From the NCBI RefSeq assembly GCF_900099935.1, contig NZ_FNEK01000015.1, positions 1 through 64,000 on the forward strand: a DNA stretch of 64,000 nt, written 5' to 3'. Below the pieces are notes generated by a model. The model ran no database searches. It was not told where the DNA came from and saw only the letters and a list, made by a program, of their open reading frames with translations. Both the position numbers and the translations under genes were made by a program. The DNA is from Aliiruegeria lutimaris (GTDB taxonomy: Bacteria; Pseudomonadota; Alphaproteobacteria; Rhodobacterales; Rhodobacteraceae). This document shows, piece after piece, positions 16,317 through 24,886 of the stretch (its first letter is position 1; each line of letters opens with the position of its first letter).

Positions 16317-16877
16317 TCAGTGGAGCTTGGCATCCACGACCTTGATGCTCTCGTCGATCAGAGCGGCGGCGTCGCTTTCGGTCATGCCCTTGGCAACGAC
16401 TTCGCCGGCAGCGGCGATCGCCACGTTGATGGCGCTGTCCCGCACTTCCTTGACGGCACTCGCTTCGGCAGAGGCTATCTGGTCCTCGGCGGCTTGCAGG
16501 CGGCGGGCGATGGACTTCTCCAGCTCCAGCTTGGCCTGCTTGGCGGCTTCCTCGGCATCCGCCTTGGCATGCTGCACGATAAGAGCGGCCTGCTCGGAAA
16601 CCTCACGCTGCTTGCGCTCGAACTGAGCCAGAACGGTCTGGGCTTCTTCGCGCAAGGCACGGGCCTCGTCCAGCTCGCTGCGGATCGTGTCGGCCCGATT
16701 GTCCAGCATCTTGCCAAGCATGCTCGGCACGTTGAAGTGAAGCAATACGCCAACGAAGACGATGAAGGCGATCAGGACGACGAAGTTGGTGTTGCCGAGG
16801 CTGAAGAACGCACCGGACGCGGCAAAGGCCGGCGCGGCAGCGCCCGCGAGGGCCGCACTCAGGATGAGCTTGCGCAT
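16317..16877 (-). CDS. atpF: F0F1 ATP synthase subunit b
   Basis: 186 residues. Signal-like N-terminus [20 protein letters not shown], one membrane helix (FVVLIAFIVFVGVLLHFNV, about 32-50), then a long charged coiled coil (IRSELDEARALREEAQTVLA onward) forming the peripheral stalk that holds F1. Its ATG overlaps the stop of the b' gene by one base (TGATG), so the two are translated in step. Last gene of the operon; a strong terminator follows. Confidence 0.95.
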   Translation of the reverse strand: MRKLILSAALAGAAAPAFAASGAFFSLGNTNFVVLIAFIVFVGVLLHFNVPSMLGKMLDNRADTIRSELDEARALREEAQTVLAQFERKQREVSEQAALIVQHAKADAEEAAKQAKLELEKSIARRLQAAEDQIASAEASAVKEVRDSAINVAIAAAGEVVAKGMTESDAAALIDESIKVVDAKLH

Positions 16878-17482
16878 CAGGCGTCTCCCTTGATCTGGGC
16901 TTCGACAGCTGCGGCCACGGCGCCGGCATCGACCGGACGGCCAAGGCTCGCCACGATCTCGGCAGCGGCTTCCTTGGCCACGGCATCAACCGCTTCGATC
17001 GCGCTGTCGCGGATCTCGGCGATATGGGCTGCGGATTCGGCCGATTTGGCAGAAATCTCCGCATCCGCCTTGGCGGTGGCAACGCCCAGTTCTTCCTTGA
17101 TCGCGGCGCGGGTTTCCGCAGCGATCTTCTGGGCTTCGGCGCGTGCCTCTGCCAGAGCCTTTTCATAGGCCTTTTCAGCCTCGACCGCCTTGAGCTTCAG
17201 CTCTTCGGCCGCGGCAATATCATTGGTGATCGTCCCCTTCCGCTCGGCGAGAACGCCGGCGATGCGGGGCAACGCGATCTTGGTCAGGATAAAGTAAATC
17301 GCCAGGATCGTGATGATTAGCCAGAAAATCTGGTTCGGGAACGTCGAGAAGTCCAGCTGCGGCATGCCGGCAGACTCGGCCCCATGGGCCATGTCGGCGG
17401 CGCCGTGAGCTGCGTCGGCGGCCCCGTGCGCGGCATCCGTCGCGTGTTCCGTTACTGTGGTTGCGTGGCTGTCGCCTGCCAT
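16877..17482 (-). CDS. atpF2: F0F1 ATP synthase subunit b'
   Basis: 201 residues from the ATG at 17482 (CCAGGAGG upstream). Second stalk subunit, as in phototrophic and related alphaproteobacteria. The first 50 residues are an unusual Ala/His-rich extension with three AHGA units ([20 protein letters not shown]), then the membrane helix ([20 protein letters not shown]) and a coiled coil. It pairs with b to form the b-b' heterodimer. Translational coupling with b through TGATG. Confidence 0.93.
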   Translation of the reverse strand: MAGDSHATTVTEHATDAAHGAADAAHGAADMAHGAESAGMPQLDFSTFPNQIFWLIITILAIYFILTKIALPRIAGVLAERKGTITNDIAAAEELKLKAVEAEKAYEKALAEARAEAQKIAAETRAAIKEELGVATAKADAEISAKSAESAAHIAEIRDSAIEAVDAVAKEAAAEIVASLGRPVDAGAVAAAVEAQIKGDA

Positions 17483-17510
17483 GCTGTCCTCCTGGATCTG
17501 AAGATTCACC

Positions 17511-17546
17511 AAGGGGGCCGGTTCAGGCCCGCCCCCCTGGCGGCAA
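17511..17546 (-). terminator. GC-rich imperfect hairpin between atpE and the b' gene
   Basis: Minus-strand stretch AGGGGGGCGGGCC-TGAA-CCGGCCCCC can fold into a strong imperfect stem in the 82-bp gap after atpE. It could protect or attenuate the message so that subunit c is made in excess. No T-run follows, so simple termination is unlikely. Confidence 0.4.
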
Positions 17547-17564
17547 GGATCTCAGAAGTGTCTC

Positions 17565-17789
17565 TTAGACGGCGAACATCAGCAGAAGCGCGACCAGGAA
17601 CGAGAAGATGCCCAGGGCTTCGGCGAATGCGATACCGATGAAGAGAGTGGCGGTCTGGCTGGCAGCCGCGGTGGGGTTGCGCAGGGCGCCGGCGAGGAAG
17701 TTGCCGGCCACGTGGCCAACACCGATGGCGGCAGCGCCGGAACCGATAGCTGCGAGGCCTGCGCCGATATGTGCGAGATCGCCTTCCAT
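17565..17789 (-). CDS. atpE: F0F1 ATP synthase subunit c
   Basis: 74 residues from the ATG at 17789 (AAGGAGAAATCATC upstream). Two membrane helices: the first glycine-rich ([20 protein letters not shown]), then the polar loop ALRNPTAA and the second helix with the proton-carrying Glu in [13 protein letters not shown]. Forms the rotor ring. The longer frame up to 17873 overlaps atpB and lacks a ribosome site, so I reject it. Confidence 0.96.
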   Translation of the reverse strand: MEGDLAHIGAGLAAIGSGAAAIGVGHVAGNFLAGALRNPTAAASQTATLFIGIAFAEALGIFSFLVALLLMFAV

Positions 17790-17850
17790 GATGATTTCTC
17801 CTTGCGATTGGAAGTTGATGTATTTGGTATTCGGGACCTTTGCGCCGCCC

Positions 17851-18687
17851 TTAGTGGGACGGGTGCAGCGCATCCTTGAGATAGACGCAGGTCAGAATTG
17901 TGAAGACGTAGGCCTGGACGAAGGCCACCAGCAGCTCGAGCCCGTACATGGCGGTGATCGCCAGGATCGAGAAGGGGGCGACGGCCATCAGGCCGGCAAA
18001 GCCCGCGAAGACCTTGATCACAGCGTGGCCGGCCATCATGTTGCCGCCAAGACGAATGGAGTGGCTGACCGGACGGACGAAGTAGGAAATCAGCTCGATG
18101 ATCGCCAGCACGGGGCGCAGCGGCAGCGGTGCCGAACTGACCCAGAAGAGGCCCAGAAACTTGGTGCCGTTTTTCCAGAAGCCGACGAAAGTCACGGTCA
18201 GGAACACGGCCAGCGCCAACACCGCGGTGACCGCGATATGCGACGTCGTGGTGAAGGAGAAGGGCAGAAGGCCCAGCATGTTGGCGGATGCCACGAACAT
18301 GAACAGCGTCATGATGTAGGGGAAGAAGGCGACGGCATCCTTGCCAGCCACTTCTTCCACCATCTTGTAGACGAAACCGTAGGCAAGTTCGGCAATCGAT
18401 TGGGCGCGGCTGGGGATGATCGCGCGGCCGCGGGTGCCGACAACGAGCAGAAGCGTGATCGCGAGCACCGACATTGCCAGCCAGAAGGTGACGTTGGTGA
18501 TCGTCAGCATCCCGACATGGTCACCGCCGAAAAGCGGCTTGACCGTGAACTGGTCCATCGGGTGGATGGCGGTGGTTCCGGTATTCAGGAAGAGCGCCGA
18601 GAGCACGGCCAGACCGATTGCACCACCAAGAAACAGCTTGCCGCCATTACCGGATTTTTGCGCAGTGGAAGCCTTCGATTCTGCCAC
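17851..18687 (-). CDS. atpB: F0F1 ATP synthase subunit a
   Basis: 278 residues, GTG start at 18687. About six helices; the essential stator arginine is in [14 protein letters not shown] (about 212-225), and the C-terminal helix ends [16 protein letters not shown]. It forms the proton half-channels against the c-ring. It begins 3 bp after the atpI stop. Confidence 0.95.
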   Translation of the reverse strand: MAESKASTAQKSGNGGKLFLGGAIGLAVLSALFLNTGTTAIHPMDQFTVKPLFGGDHVGMLTITNVTFWLAMSVLAITLLLVVGTRGRAIIPSRAQSIAELAYGFVYKMVEEVAGKDAVAFFPYIMTLFMFVASANMLGLLPFSFTTTSHIAVTAVLALAVFLTVTFVGFWKNGTKFLGLFWVSSAPLPLRPVLAIIELISYFVRPVSHSIRLGGNMMAGHAVIKVFAGFAGLMAVAPFSILAITAMYGLELLVAFVQAYVFTILTCVYLKDALHPSH

Positions 18688-18690
18688 GTC

Positions 18691-19077
18691 TCAGTCCCTC
18701 TCTTCCTCGACAGCGTCCGCCGTCTTCGTTTCCTGTTCAGCGGCCTTGGCCAACTGTTTCTCCTGAACATTCGCGGCGGTTCGCATCATCACGCGCACAC
18801 CAGCCACGAAGCCCAGCAATATGAACAGCACCAGCATGAAGGGTTTTGTGCCCAACAAGGCGTCGAATCCCAAGCCGATGCCAAGGCCGATCACGATGCC
18901 GGCCACAAGCTCTGTCACCATCTGCCAGGCAATATTCGCCTGTGAGATGTCTCCCGTCGAAGGGGCGTCAGTCTTCCCGCCTTTGGCGCGCGCGATTTTC
19001 TCTTCGAGCTGCCTGAGCCGCTCTCGCTCGCTAGTTTCCGCCAATGGGGGGCACCCTCCAACCTTTGCGTCGGACAC
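18691..19077 (-). CDS. atpI: ATP synthase assembly/ancillary protein AtpI
   Basis: 128 residues. A charged N-terminal coil (ERERLRQLEEKIARAK) is followed by two membrane helices (MVTELVAGIVIGLGIGLGFD; PFMLVLFILLGFVAGVRVMM) and a charged tail. AtpI proteins help assemble the c-ring. First gene of the F0 operon; the promoter region upstream has an FNR-like box at 19139-19152. Confidence 0.92.
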   Translation of the reverse strand: MSDAKVGGCPPLAETSERERLRQLEEKIARAKGGKTDAPSTGDISQANIAWQMVTELVAGIVIGLGIGLGFDALLGTKPFMLVLFILLGFVAGVRVMMRTAANVQEKQLAKAAEQETKTADAVEEERD

Positions 19078-19138
19078 TATGCCGGGGTTGTGCTCAGAGT
19101 CAATCAGCTATGCTGCATGTGCATTGGCGTTTAGTGTG

Positions 19139-19152
19139 TTGATAAATATCAA
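19139..19152. promoter_or_regulatory. FNR/FnrL-type box upstream of the F0 operon
   Basis: TTGAT-AAAT-ATCAA matches the FNR consensus TTGAT-N4-ATCAA in every arm position. It is centred about 69 bp before the atpI start and about 205 bp before the nth start. It suggests oxygen-dependent control by an FnrL-type regulator (inference). Confidence 0.7.
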
Positions 19153-19215
19153 TAAAAATTGAAGCCGTGGATTCGGTTTCGGCCGTTAGCGCATGACATA
19201 CCCGCCAGGGCAAAT

Positions 19216-19231
19216 TCAACCAATCGGTTGA
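19216..19231. promoter_or_regulatory. Second palindrome between atpI and nth
   Basis: TCAACC-AATC-GGTTGA: perfect 6-bp arms, 120 bp before nth and about 140 bp before atpI. No known consensus matched; could be an operator for either gene. Confidence 0.4.
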
Positions 19232-19350
19232 TGGTTTTATTATCGGGACTGTCCCGAGGCGGGCGTTCCCCCACGTGAAGGCGTCATCGGCCGCTGAAGG
19301 CACGCCTTGCAGGTCTTGCGCCCGGCGGCACGCGCGGGCAAGACCGGGTC

Positions 19351-19992
19351 ATGAGCAAACAACTTCATTACAATGTTCTGCGGCAGATCTTCGAACGCTT
19401 CCGCGAGAGCGAGCCGGAGCCCAAGGGAGAGTTGGAACATACCAACGCCTACACGCTGCTGGTGGCCGTGGCGCTTTCTGCACAGGCAACGGACAAGGGC
19501 GTGAACCGCGCGACGCGCGCGCTGTTCGCGAAGGTCTCGACCCCGCAGGAGATGGTCGATCTCGGCGAGGAAACCTTGATCGAGCACATCAAGACGATCG
19601 GCCTCTATCGCAACAAGGCGAAGAACGTGATGAAGCTGTCGCGCATCCTCGTGGAGGAGTTCGGTGGCGAGGTGCCCAATTCGCGCGCCGCGCTGGAGAG
19701 CCTGCCGGGTGTGGGGCGCAAGACGGCTAATGTGGTGCTCAATATGTGGTGGGGTATGCCGACGCAGGCGGTGGACACGCATATTTTTCGGGTCGCCAAT
19801 CGGACCGGTATAGCGCCCGGCAAGGATGTGGTCGCGGTAGAGCGCGCCATCGAGGACAACATCCCCGCCGATTTTCAGCATCACGCACATCACTGGTTGA
19901 TCCTGCACGGCCGCTATGTATGCAAGGCGCGCAAACCCAATTGCGGTGTCTGCGTGATCGAGGAATTCTGCCAGAAGGACGGCGTCGAGTGA
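19351..19992 (+). CDS. nth: Endonuclease III (DNA glycosylase/AP lyase)
   Basis: 213 residues. Removes oxidised pyrimidines and cuts the abasic site. The helix-hairpin-helix LPGVGRKTA carries catalytic Lys124, the second catalytic residue Asp142 is in VDTHIFRV, and the [4Fe-4S] cluster is formed by Cys191, 198, 201 and 207 (C-x6-C-x2-C-x5-C). Complete. Its stop overlaps the GTG start of the sugar kinase gene, suggesting a two-gene operon. Confidence 0.96.
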   Translation: MSKQLHYNVLRQIFERFRESEPEPKGELEHTNAYTLLVAVALSAQATDKGVNRATRALFAKVSTPQEMVDLGEETLIEHIKTIGLYRNKAKNVMKLSRILVEEFGGEVPNSRAALESLPGVGRKTANVVLNMWWGMPTQAVDTHIFRVANRTGIAPGKDVVAVERAIEDNIPADFQHHAHHWLILHGRYVCKARKPNCGVCVIEEFCQKDGVE

Positions 19993-20981
19993 GTGCAAAA
20001 TACCAAGTTGTCGGCATCGGCAACGCCATTGTGGACGTGCTGTCCCATTCCGATGACAACTTTCTCGATATCATGGGGATCGAGAAGGGGATCATGCAGC
20101 TCATCGAGAAGGAACGCGCCGAGATCCTTTTTGCCGCGATGGATGAACGCCAACAGGCACCGGGCGGCTCGGTGGCCAACACGCTGGCCGGTCTCGGCCA
20201 TCTCGGGTTGAAGACCGCCTTCATGGGCCGGGTGCATGATGACCACCTGGGGCAGTATTATGCCGACGCACTGACCAAGGACGGGACGGATTTCGTCAAT
20301 CCGCCAGTGCCGAACGGTGAGTTGCCGACCTCGCGCTCGATGATCTTCGTCTCGCCGGACGGGGAGCGCTCGATGAACACCTATCTGGGCGTCTCGGCCG
20401 AGCTTGGTCCCGAGGATGTTCCGGAACAGGTTGCCAGCAGCAGCGAGATCCTGTTCCTCGAAGGCTACCTTTTCGACAAGGACAAGGGGAAGGAAGCCTT
20501 CCTGAAGGCGGCGCGCCTTTGCAAGGCCAGTGGTGGCAAGGCGGGGATCGCACTTTCCGACCCGTTCTGCGTCGACCGTCACCGCGACGATTTCCGTTCG
20601 CTGGTGTCGGAAGAAATGGATTACGTCATCGGTAACAGCCATGAGTGGTGTTCGCTCTACGAGACCGAGGACTTGGAGAAAGCCCTCGCCCGGGCGGCAG
20701 TGGATTGCGATCTGGTCGTCTGTACCCGTTCCGGCGACGATGTCGTCCTGGTCCGGGGCGAGGAGCGGGTAGAGGTCCCGGTGCACAGGGTGATCCCTGT
20801 GGATGCGACCGGCGCGGGCGACCAGTTCGCCGCCGGATTCCTCTACGGGCTGAGCACCGGGCGGGATCTTGAGACCTGTGGCCGAATGGGCGTGATCTGT
20901 GCGGCCGAGGTGATTTCCCACATGGGACCGCGTCCGCAGACGGATACGCACGATCTGTTCCACGCGGCGGGGCTTCTCTGA
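19989..20981 (+). CDS. PfkB-family carbohydrate/nucleoside kinase (adenosine kinase-like)
   Basis: 330 residues from the GTG at 19989, which overlaps the nth stop (GTGA). PfkB signatures: substrate site GGSVANTLAGLGHLG, and the ATP/anion hole with catalytic Asp in PVDATGAGDQFAAGFLYG near the C-terminus. Alphaproteobacterial relatives are called adenosine kinase. Its coupling to nth is a common alphaproteobacterial arrangement; a link in function (purine salvage versus repair) is not evident. Confidence 0.9.
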   Translation: MSAKYQVVGIGNAIVDVLSHSDDNFLDIMGIEKGIMQLIEKERAEILFAAMDERQQAPGGSVANTLAGLGHLGLKTAFMGRVHDDHLGQYYADALTKDGTDFVNPPVPNGELPTSRSMIFVSPDGERSMNTYLGVSAELGPEDVPEQVASSSEILFLEGYLFDKDKGKEAFLKAARLCKASGGKAGIALSDPFCVDRHRDDFRSLVSEEMDYVIGNSHEWCSLYETEDLEKALARAAVDCDLVVCTRSGDDVVLVRGEERVEVPVHRVIPVDATGAGDQFAAGFLYGLSTGRDLETCGRMGVICAAEVISHMGPRPQTDTHDLFHAAGLL

Positions 20982-20985
20982 CCGC

Positions 20986-21378
20986 TTATTTCTCGCATTG
21001 CTGGCTGGGAACCAGCCGGCTGCGGGCGCCTTTGGGCTCCAACGCGCGGTAACGTCCTTCCGAAAAACGCTCGCAATCGAGCGCATGTCCGCTGGCCACC
21101 ATGGCCGCGGCAATGTCCTCGCCATTCGCCGTGCAGGTTCCGATCCGCTGATGTCCGATCCGCTTGTCCGAAATACCGCAGGTCACGAAGCTGCCCTCAA
21201 TAATTCGCTGCATCTGTTGACGTGCGGTTTCAGCCTCTTTGCGCGAGTTCTGAGGGCGCTCTATTCCGTGCAAGCGGATGGGGGTTCCGGATATGACGAG
21301 CGTGTCGCCGCGCGCCACGTAAACCTCCCCCTGCGAAGCGGCCAGGAGCAGGGCAAAACCGGTAGCGAATACAATCAT
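20986..21378 (-). CDS. Secreted thermonuclease-like protein with altered active site
   Basis: 130 residues. I chose the ATG at 21378 because AAGGAA lies eight bases upstream and the product then starts with a signal peptide (MIVFATGFALLLAASQG). ARGDTLVISGTPIRLHGIER is the start of an SNase-like OB fold. In active nucleases Arg is followed eight residues later by a catalytic Glu; here the aligned stretch RLHGIERPQ has Gln, and the metal-ligand Asp is Glu. The later DKRIG may hold the second Arg. It may be a binding protein rather than a nuclease. Convergent with the kinase gene, 4 bp apart. Confidence 0.7.
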   Translation of the reverse strand: MIVFATGFALLLAASQGEVYVARGDTLVISGTPIRLHGIERPQNSRKEAETARQQMQRIIEGSFVTCGISDKRIGHQRIGTCTANGEDIAAAMVASGHALDCERFSEGRYRALEPKGARSRLVPSQQCEK

Positions 21379-21497
21379 TGCGAATTTTCCTTGAAACATT
21401 AGAACTTACTATGGTTTCAGAATGACAAAATATACCGCAGGTAGCAATTCTGGTAAGCAGGGTTGATTTCTTCATTCCCAAGTGCGATGCGGCGCGC

Positions 21498-21731
21498 ATG
21501 AAAATCGGCGAAGTGATATCCCGCGCGCGGCGCGCGGCTGGCTTGAAGCAAAAGGAGCTGGCTGCGGCGGCCGGTGTCCATGTTCAGACACTCAAGCGGC
21601 TGGAAGGCGGCGCTGGCGCCGGGTATTCGACGGTCCGGGCCTTGGAGAAGGCTTTGGGCAAGGCGGGCGCCACCTGGACCGAGACCGAGGACGGCTATGA
21701 GCTGCACGTTTTGTTGAAGTCGATGAAATAG
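21498..21731 (+). CDS. Small XRE-type helix-turn-helix protein
   Basis: 77 residues, almost only the DNA-binding domain: IGEVISRARRAAGLKQKELA followed by AAAGVHVQTLKRLEGG, then a helix (STVRALEKALGKAG) and a short beta tail (TWTETEDGYELHVLL). No ligand domain. Divergent from the nuclease-like gene. Could be a solo repressor or half of an antitoxin-type pair, but no toxin gene is adjacent. Confidence 0.8.
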   Translation: MKIGEVISRARRAAGLKQKELAAAAGVHVQTLKRLEGGAGAGYSTVRALEKALGKAGATWTETEDGYELHVLLKSMK

Positions 21732-21780
21732 AAAAATCTCTGACGACGTGTTCTGCACCAATGAAGGTCGCTGCGCGGCC

Positions 21781-21815
21781 TGCCTCCGGCGGGGATATTT
21801 GGAGTCAGAAGAAGT
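21781..21815. repeat. Dispersed intergenic repeat, copy 2
   Basis: TGCCTCCGGCGGGGATATTT then GGAGTCAGAAGAAGTCC. Shares its core with the copies at 16161-16190 (reverse), 27291-27325 and 27339-27366. Lies between the XRE gene and the sulfotransferase stop. Confidence 0.65.
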
Positions 21816-21906
21816 CCTGGGCGAGGCGAGTGGCGATGTGCGCCCCCCCAAACGGCGGGCTGCGCGTGAGCGCCAAAGCCGGAGGGCAGGCCCCCGTAGG
21901 GCCGGA

Positions 21907-22725
21907 TCAGCGGCCGAGCTTGGCGTGCACCTCGTCGAGGTCGATTTCTCCGGTCGGCATCTTGTTGGCCGGGTTTTCGAAATCGTAGCGGAACAGCTCG
22001 AAGTCGCGGTGGTAGATCTCGTAGACGAGATGCATTGACAGGTCGTCGAAATAGTCCTCGACGGGGTGCGCACGTTTCGGACCGTGCCCTTCGCTCTCGT
22101 TGAAACGCGGGATTGTGCTCAGGTCGACCGGATGCGGAAGGGGGAGCCCGTCAAGGACCTGCGCCATGCCATCGTTGAATTTCTCCGTCCACACGATGCG
22201 GTCATAGCGGCCGCCGTTGACGATGAAGGTGGAGATATGGCCCGACATGGCCGACCAGTGAATGTCGGGGTCCATCGGGCGACGAAAACGGATCGTGTCG
22301 CGGGCAAATAGCAGGAAACGGCGGAAGCTCTTCACCTGGTCGAAATCGAAATTATCTTCGGGCGAGCCGACCGTCACACCGTATTGTTGCGCGAGCTTGG
22401 GCACGAGGTTGCCGCGATAGCGCCGGCCATTGCGCTGGATGCCAGCGATCTTGTCGAAAAACGAGGACAAGATGCGCGTATAAGGGTTGCGAACGCAGGT
22501 GAAGGTGCGCGAGCGATGCGCCGAGACGTTCGCCTCGATCAGCGGCTGGCTTTCCTCCTGCGCCCATTTGTGCAGCCCTTCGGCGGAATCGTGTATGTCC
22601 CCGTCGAAAAAACGGCCATGATCGGAATAGAACATGATCTGGCCGATGGTCGAGCAGGCGCATTTCGGCACCACGCGATAGACTATGCTTTCGCTTTCCG
22701 TCATCCAGGTGCCGGGATATCCCAT
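21907..22725 (-). CDS. Sulfotransferase-family protein
   Basis: 272 residues. PAPS-binding signatures: the 5'-phosphosulfate loop PKCACSTIGQ (about 19-28) and the 3'-phosphate site CVRNPYTRILSSFFDKI (about 77-93), as in carbohydrate sulfotransferases (sulfotransfer family 2). No membrane anchor is seen, so it is probably cytoplasmic. It is divergent from the branching glycosyltransferase at 22870, with a shared 144-bp promoter region, suggesting both decorate the same surface glycan. Acceptor unknown. Confidence 0.85.
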   Translation of the reverse strand: MGYPGTWMTESESIVYRVVPKCACSTIGQIMFYSDHGRFFDGDIHDSAEGLHKWAQEESQPLIEANVSAHRSRTFTCVRNPYTRILSSFFDKIAGIQRNGRRYRGNLVPKLAQQYGVTVGSPEDNFDFDQVKSFRRFLLFARDTIRFRRPMDPDIHWSAMSGHISTFIVNGGRYDRIVWTEKFNDGMAQVLDGLPLPHPVDLSTIPRFNESEGHGPKRAHPVEDYFDDLSMHLVYEIYHRDFELFRYDFENPANKMPTGEIDLDEVHAKLGR

Positions 22726-22869
22726 GGAATTTGTCCTAATTTTGGGCTGACTGTTCTGCTCTCTTTTCAGAGATACTCATAAAAAAGCAAACAAACCCTG
22801 TCATTTCAATTGGCGTTCGGGCTATCTGGCTTGAACAATGCCGCGCAAGCCCCGAAGATTGTTCTCGAA

Positions 22870-24447
22870 ATGGTACAGATCGCCTATATCCTGCTCTGTC
22901 ACAAGGATCCCGACGCGATCGTCGCGCAGGCCCGGCGGCTGACAGCGGCGGGCGATTGCCTGTCCATTCATTTCGATGCACGCGCTTCCGCGGCCGATTT
23001 TGCGAAGATTCGCAGTGAACTGGCCGACAATCCCAATGTCACCTTTGCGGCAAGGCGCCGGAAATGCGGCTGGGGCGAATGGAGCCTTGTCGCGGCATCG
23101 CTGGAGGCGATCCGGGCTGCCACTGCCGCCTTTCCGCGTGCCACCCATTTCTACATGCTTTCGGGCGACTGCATGCCGGTGAAATCGGCCGAATATGCCC
23201 ATGCCTTCCTGGCGGCGGAGGATGTGGATTACATCGAATCCGTCGATTATTTCGATGGCGGCTGGATCAAGACGGGCTTCGTGGAGGAGCGCCTGATCTA
23301 CCGGCATTTCTTCAATGAGCGCCAGCGCAAATGGCTGTTCTACCGCAGCTTCGAGATGCAAAAGTGGCTCGGCCTGAAGCGCAAGGTGCCGCAAGACCTG
23401 CAGATGATGATCGGCAGCCAATGGTGGTGCCTGCGCCGGCGAACCATCGAGGCGGTGCTGGATTTCGCGGACACGCGGCGCGATGTCATGCGATTCTTCG
23501 CGACGACGTGGATTCCCGACGAGACCTTTTTCCAGACCATCGTGCGCCACCTCATCCCGCGGCAAGAGATCCGCTCGCGCACGCTGACCTTCCTGATGTT
23601 TTCCGATTACGGAATGCCGATCAATTTCTACAACGACCACCACGATTTGTTGCTGGCGCAGGACGCGCTTTTCGCCCGCAAGATCAGCCCCGAGGCAGCG
23701 GAGCTGAAGACGCGGCTCGGCAAACTCTATTCCGCCAAGGGGAAGGAATTCCGGATATCGGACGAGGGGCGCAATCTCTTTCACTACCTCACCAGGCGCG
23801 GCCGGGAAGGGCGGCGCTTTTCCCCGCGTTTCTGGGAGGAAGGTGGGGGATTGGAGCGCGACAAGGAACTGCTCCTTGTCGTTTGCAAGAAGTGGCATAT
23901 CGCCAAGCGTCTCATCGGCGAGGTGCGTCGGCAGACCGGCCTGCACGCGGTGGAGTACCTGTTTGCGGAACAGGACGCCGGTTTGCCCGATCTCGGCGGG
24001 ATTGAAACCAGCATCTACAAGCGCATGCGGCACCGGCGCGTGCTCGTATCGATGCTTTTCGGCTACCATGACACCGCGAAGCTGGCGCTCTGCCTGGACC
24101 CGTCCATGTTCGACATCATCAGCGATTTCGCCGGAGACCGGGCGACGGTGCGTATCCTCGATGTCCGCTGCAACTTCTCCGATGCGGATCTGCTCGGCCA
24201 TGCCGAGCGTGTGGGGCTGGCAGGGGCCGGCGGCAATGCCGAGACTCTGGCGGAATTGATCGACACCTTGCGCCGGGATTTCACGCAGGAAACAGACCGG
24301 ATCCGCGATGCCGGATTCCAGCATCATCATGTGATCGCGCAAGATGCGACGCCGGAACAGAATGCGCTGTCGCTGGCGGCGTTTCTGTCTATACCGGAGG
24401 AGACAGCGCTGAAGATTGCGGCGTGTGAGAACCTGTTTGACGACTGA
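22870..24447 (+). CDS. Core-2/I-branching-type glycosyltransferase (GT14-like) with extra C-terminal domain
   Basis: 525 residues from the ATG at 22870. The N-terminal 250 residues match the branching beta-1,6-N-acetylglucosaminyltransferase fold: MVQIAYILLCHKDPDAIVAQ, SIHFDARAS, CGWGEWSLVAASLEAIRAA, YMLSGDCMPVKS, GSQWWCLRRRT and PDETFFQTI. The remaining 270 residues are a second domain (about 325-525) with FRISDEGRNLFHYL and LLVVCKKWHIAKRLIGEVRR, seen in Rhodobacteraceae proteins and of unknown role. Likely builds a surface polysaccharide with the divergent sulfotransferase. It runs into the HIT gene after 22 bp. Confidence 0.85.
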   Translation: MVQIAYILLCHKDPDAIVAQARRLTAAGDCLSIHFDARASAADFAKIRSELADNPNVTFAARRRKCGWGEWSLVAASLEAIRAATAAFPRATHFYMLSGDCMPVKSAEYAHAFLAAEDVDYIESVDYFDGGWIKTGFVEERLIYRHFFNERQRKWLFYRSFEMQKWLGLKRKVPQDLQMMIGSQWWCLRRRTIEAVLDFADTRRDVMRFFATTWIPDETFFQTIVRHLIPRQEIRSRTLTFLMFSDYGMPINFYNDHHDLLLAQDALFARKISPEAAELKTRLGKLYSAKGKEFRISDEGRNLFHYLTRRGREGRRFSPRFWEEGGGLERDKELLLVVCKKWHIAKRLIGEVRRQTGLHAVEYLFAEQDAGLPDLGGIETSIYKRMRHRRVLVSMLFGYHDTAKLALCLDPSMFDIISDFAGDRATVRILDVRCNFSDADLLGHAERVGLAGAGGNAETLAELIDTLRRDFTQETDRIRDAGFQHHHVIAQDATPEQNALSLAAFLSIPEETALKIAACENLFDD

Positions 24448-24469
24448 ACGGAAGGAGAAGGGTAGGAAA

Positions 24470-24853
24470 ATGGCATATGTGTATGACGACCAGAATATCT
24501 TTGCCAAAATTCTGCGCGGCGAGATCCCCAACAGCCCCGTGCTGGAGACGGAGCATTCGCTGGCCTTCAACGACATCAACCCGCAAGCGCCCGTGCATGT
24601 TCTGGTGATCCCGAAAGGGCCCTATGTCTGCTACGATCATTTCGCTCTCGAAGCCTCCGATGCGGAGATCGTCGATTTCACCCGCACTGTCGGGCGGATC
24701 TGCAAGATGCTTGGCGTGCAAGCCGATGCGGCCGGCGACGGTTGCCGCCTGATCGCAAATGCCGGCGCGCATGGCGTGCAGGAGGTTCCCCATCTGCATG
24801 TCCACATACTTGGTGGACGGATGCTCGGACGGATGCTGGCACCCGCGAAGTGA
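24470..24853 (+). CDS. HIT-family nucleotide hydrolase
   Basis: 127 residues. IFAKILRGEIPNSPVLETEH at the N-terminus and the histidine triad HLHVHILGGR (about 111-120) place it in the HINT branch, which hydrolyses adenosine phosphoramidates or AMP-lysine. Strong GGAAGGAG site region; the ATG at 24470 follows GGTAGGAAA. Probably cotranscribed with the glycosyltransferase, without an obvious functional link. Confidence 0.93.
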   Translation: MAYVYDDQNIFAKILRGEIPNSPVLETEHSLAFNDINPQAPVHVLVIPKGPYVCYDHFALEASDAEIVDFTRTVGRICKMLGVQADAAGDGCRLIANAGAHGVQEVPHLHVHILGGRMLGRMLAPAK

Positions 24854-24886
24854 TCGCGGCGCCGGCTCGAACGGGCAGGGGGCGCC

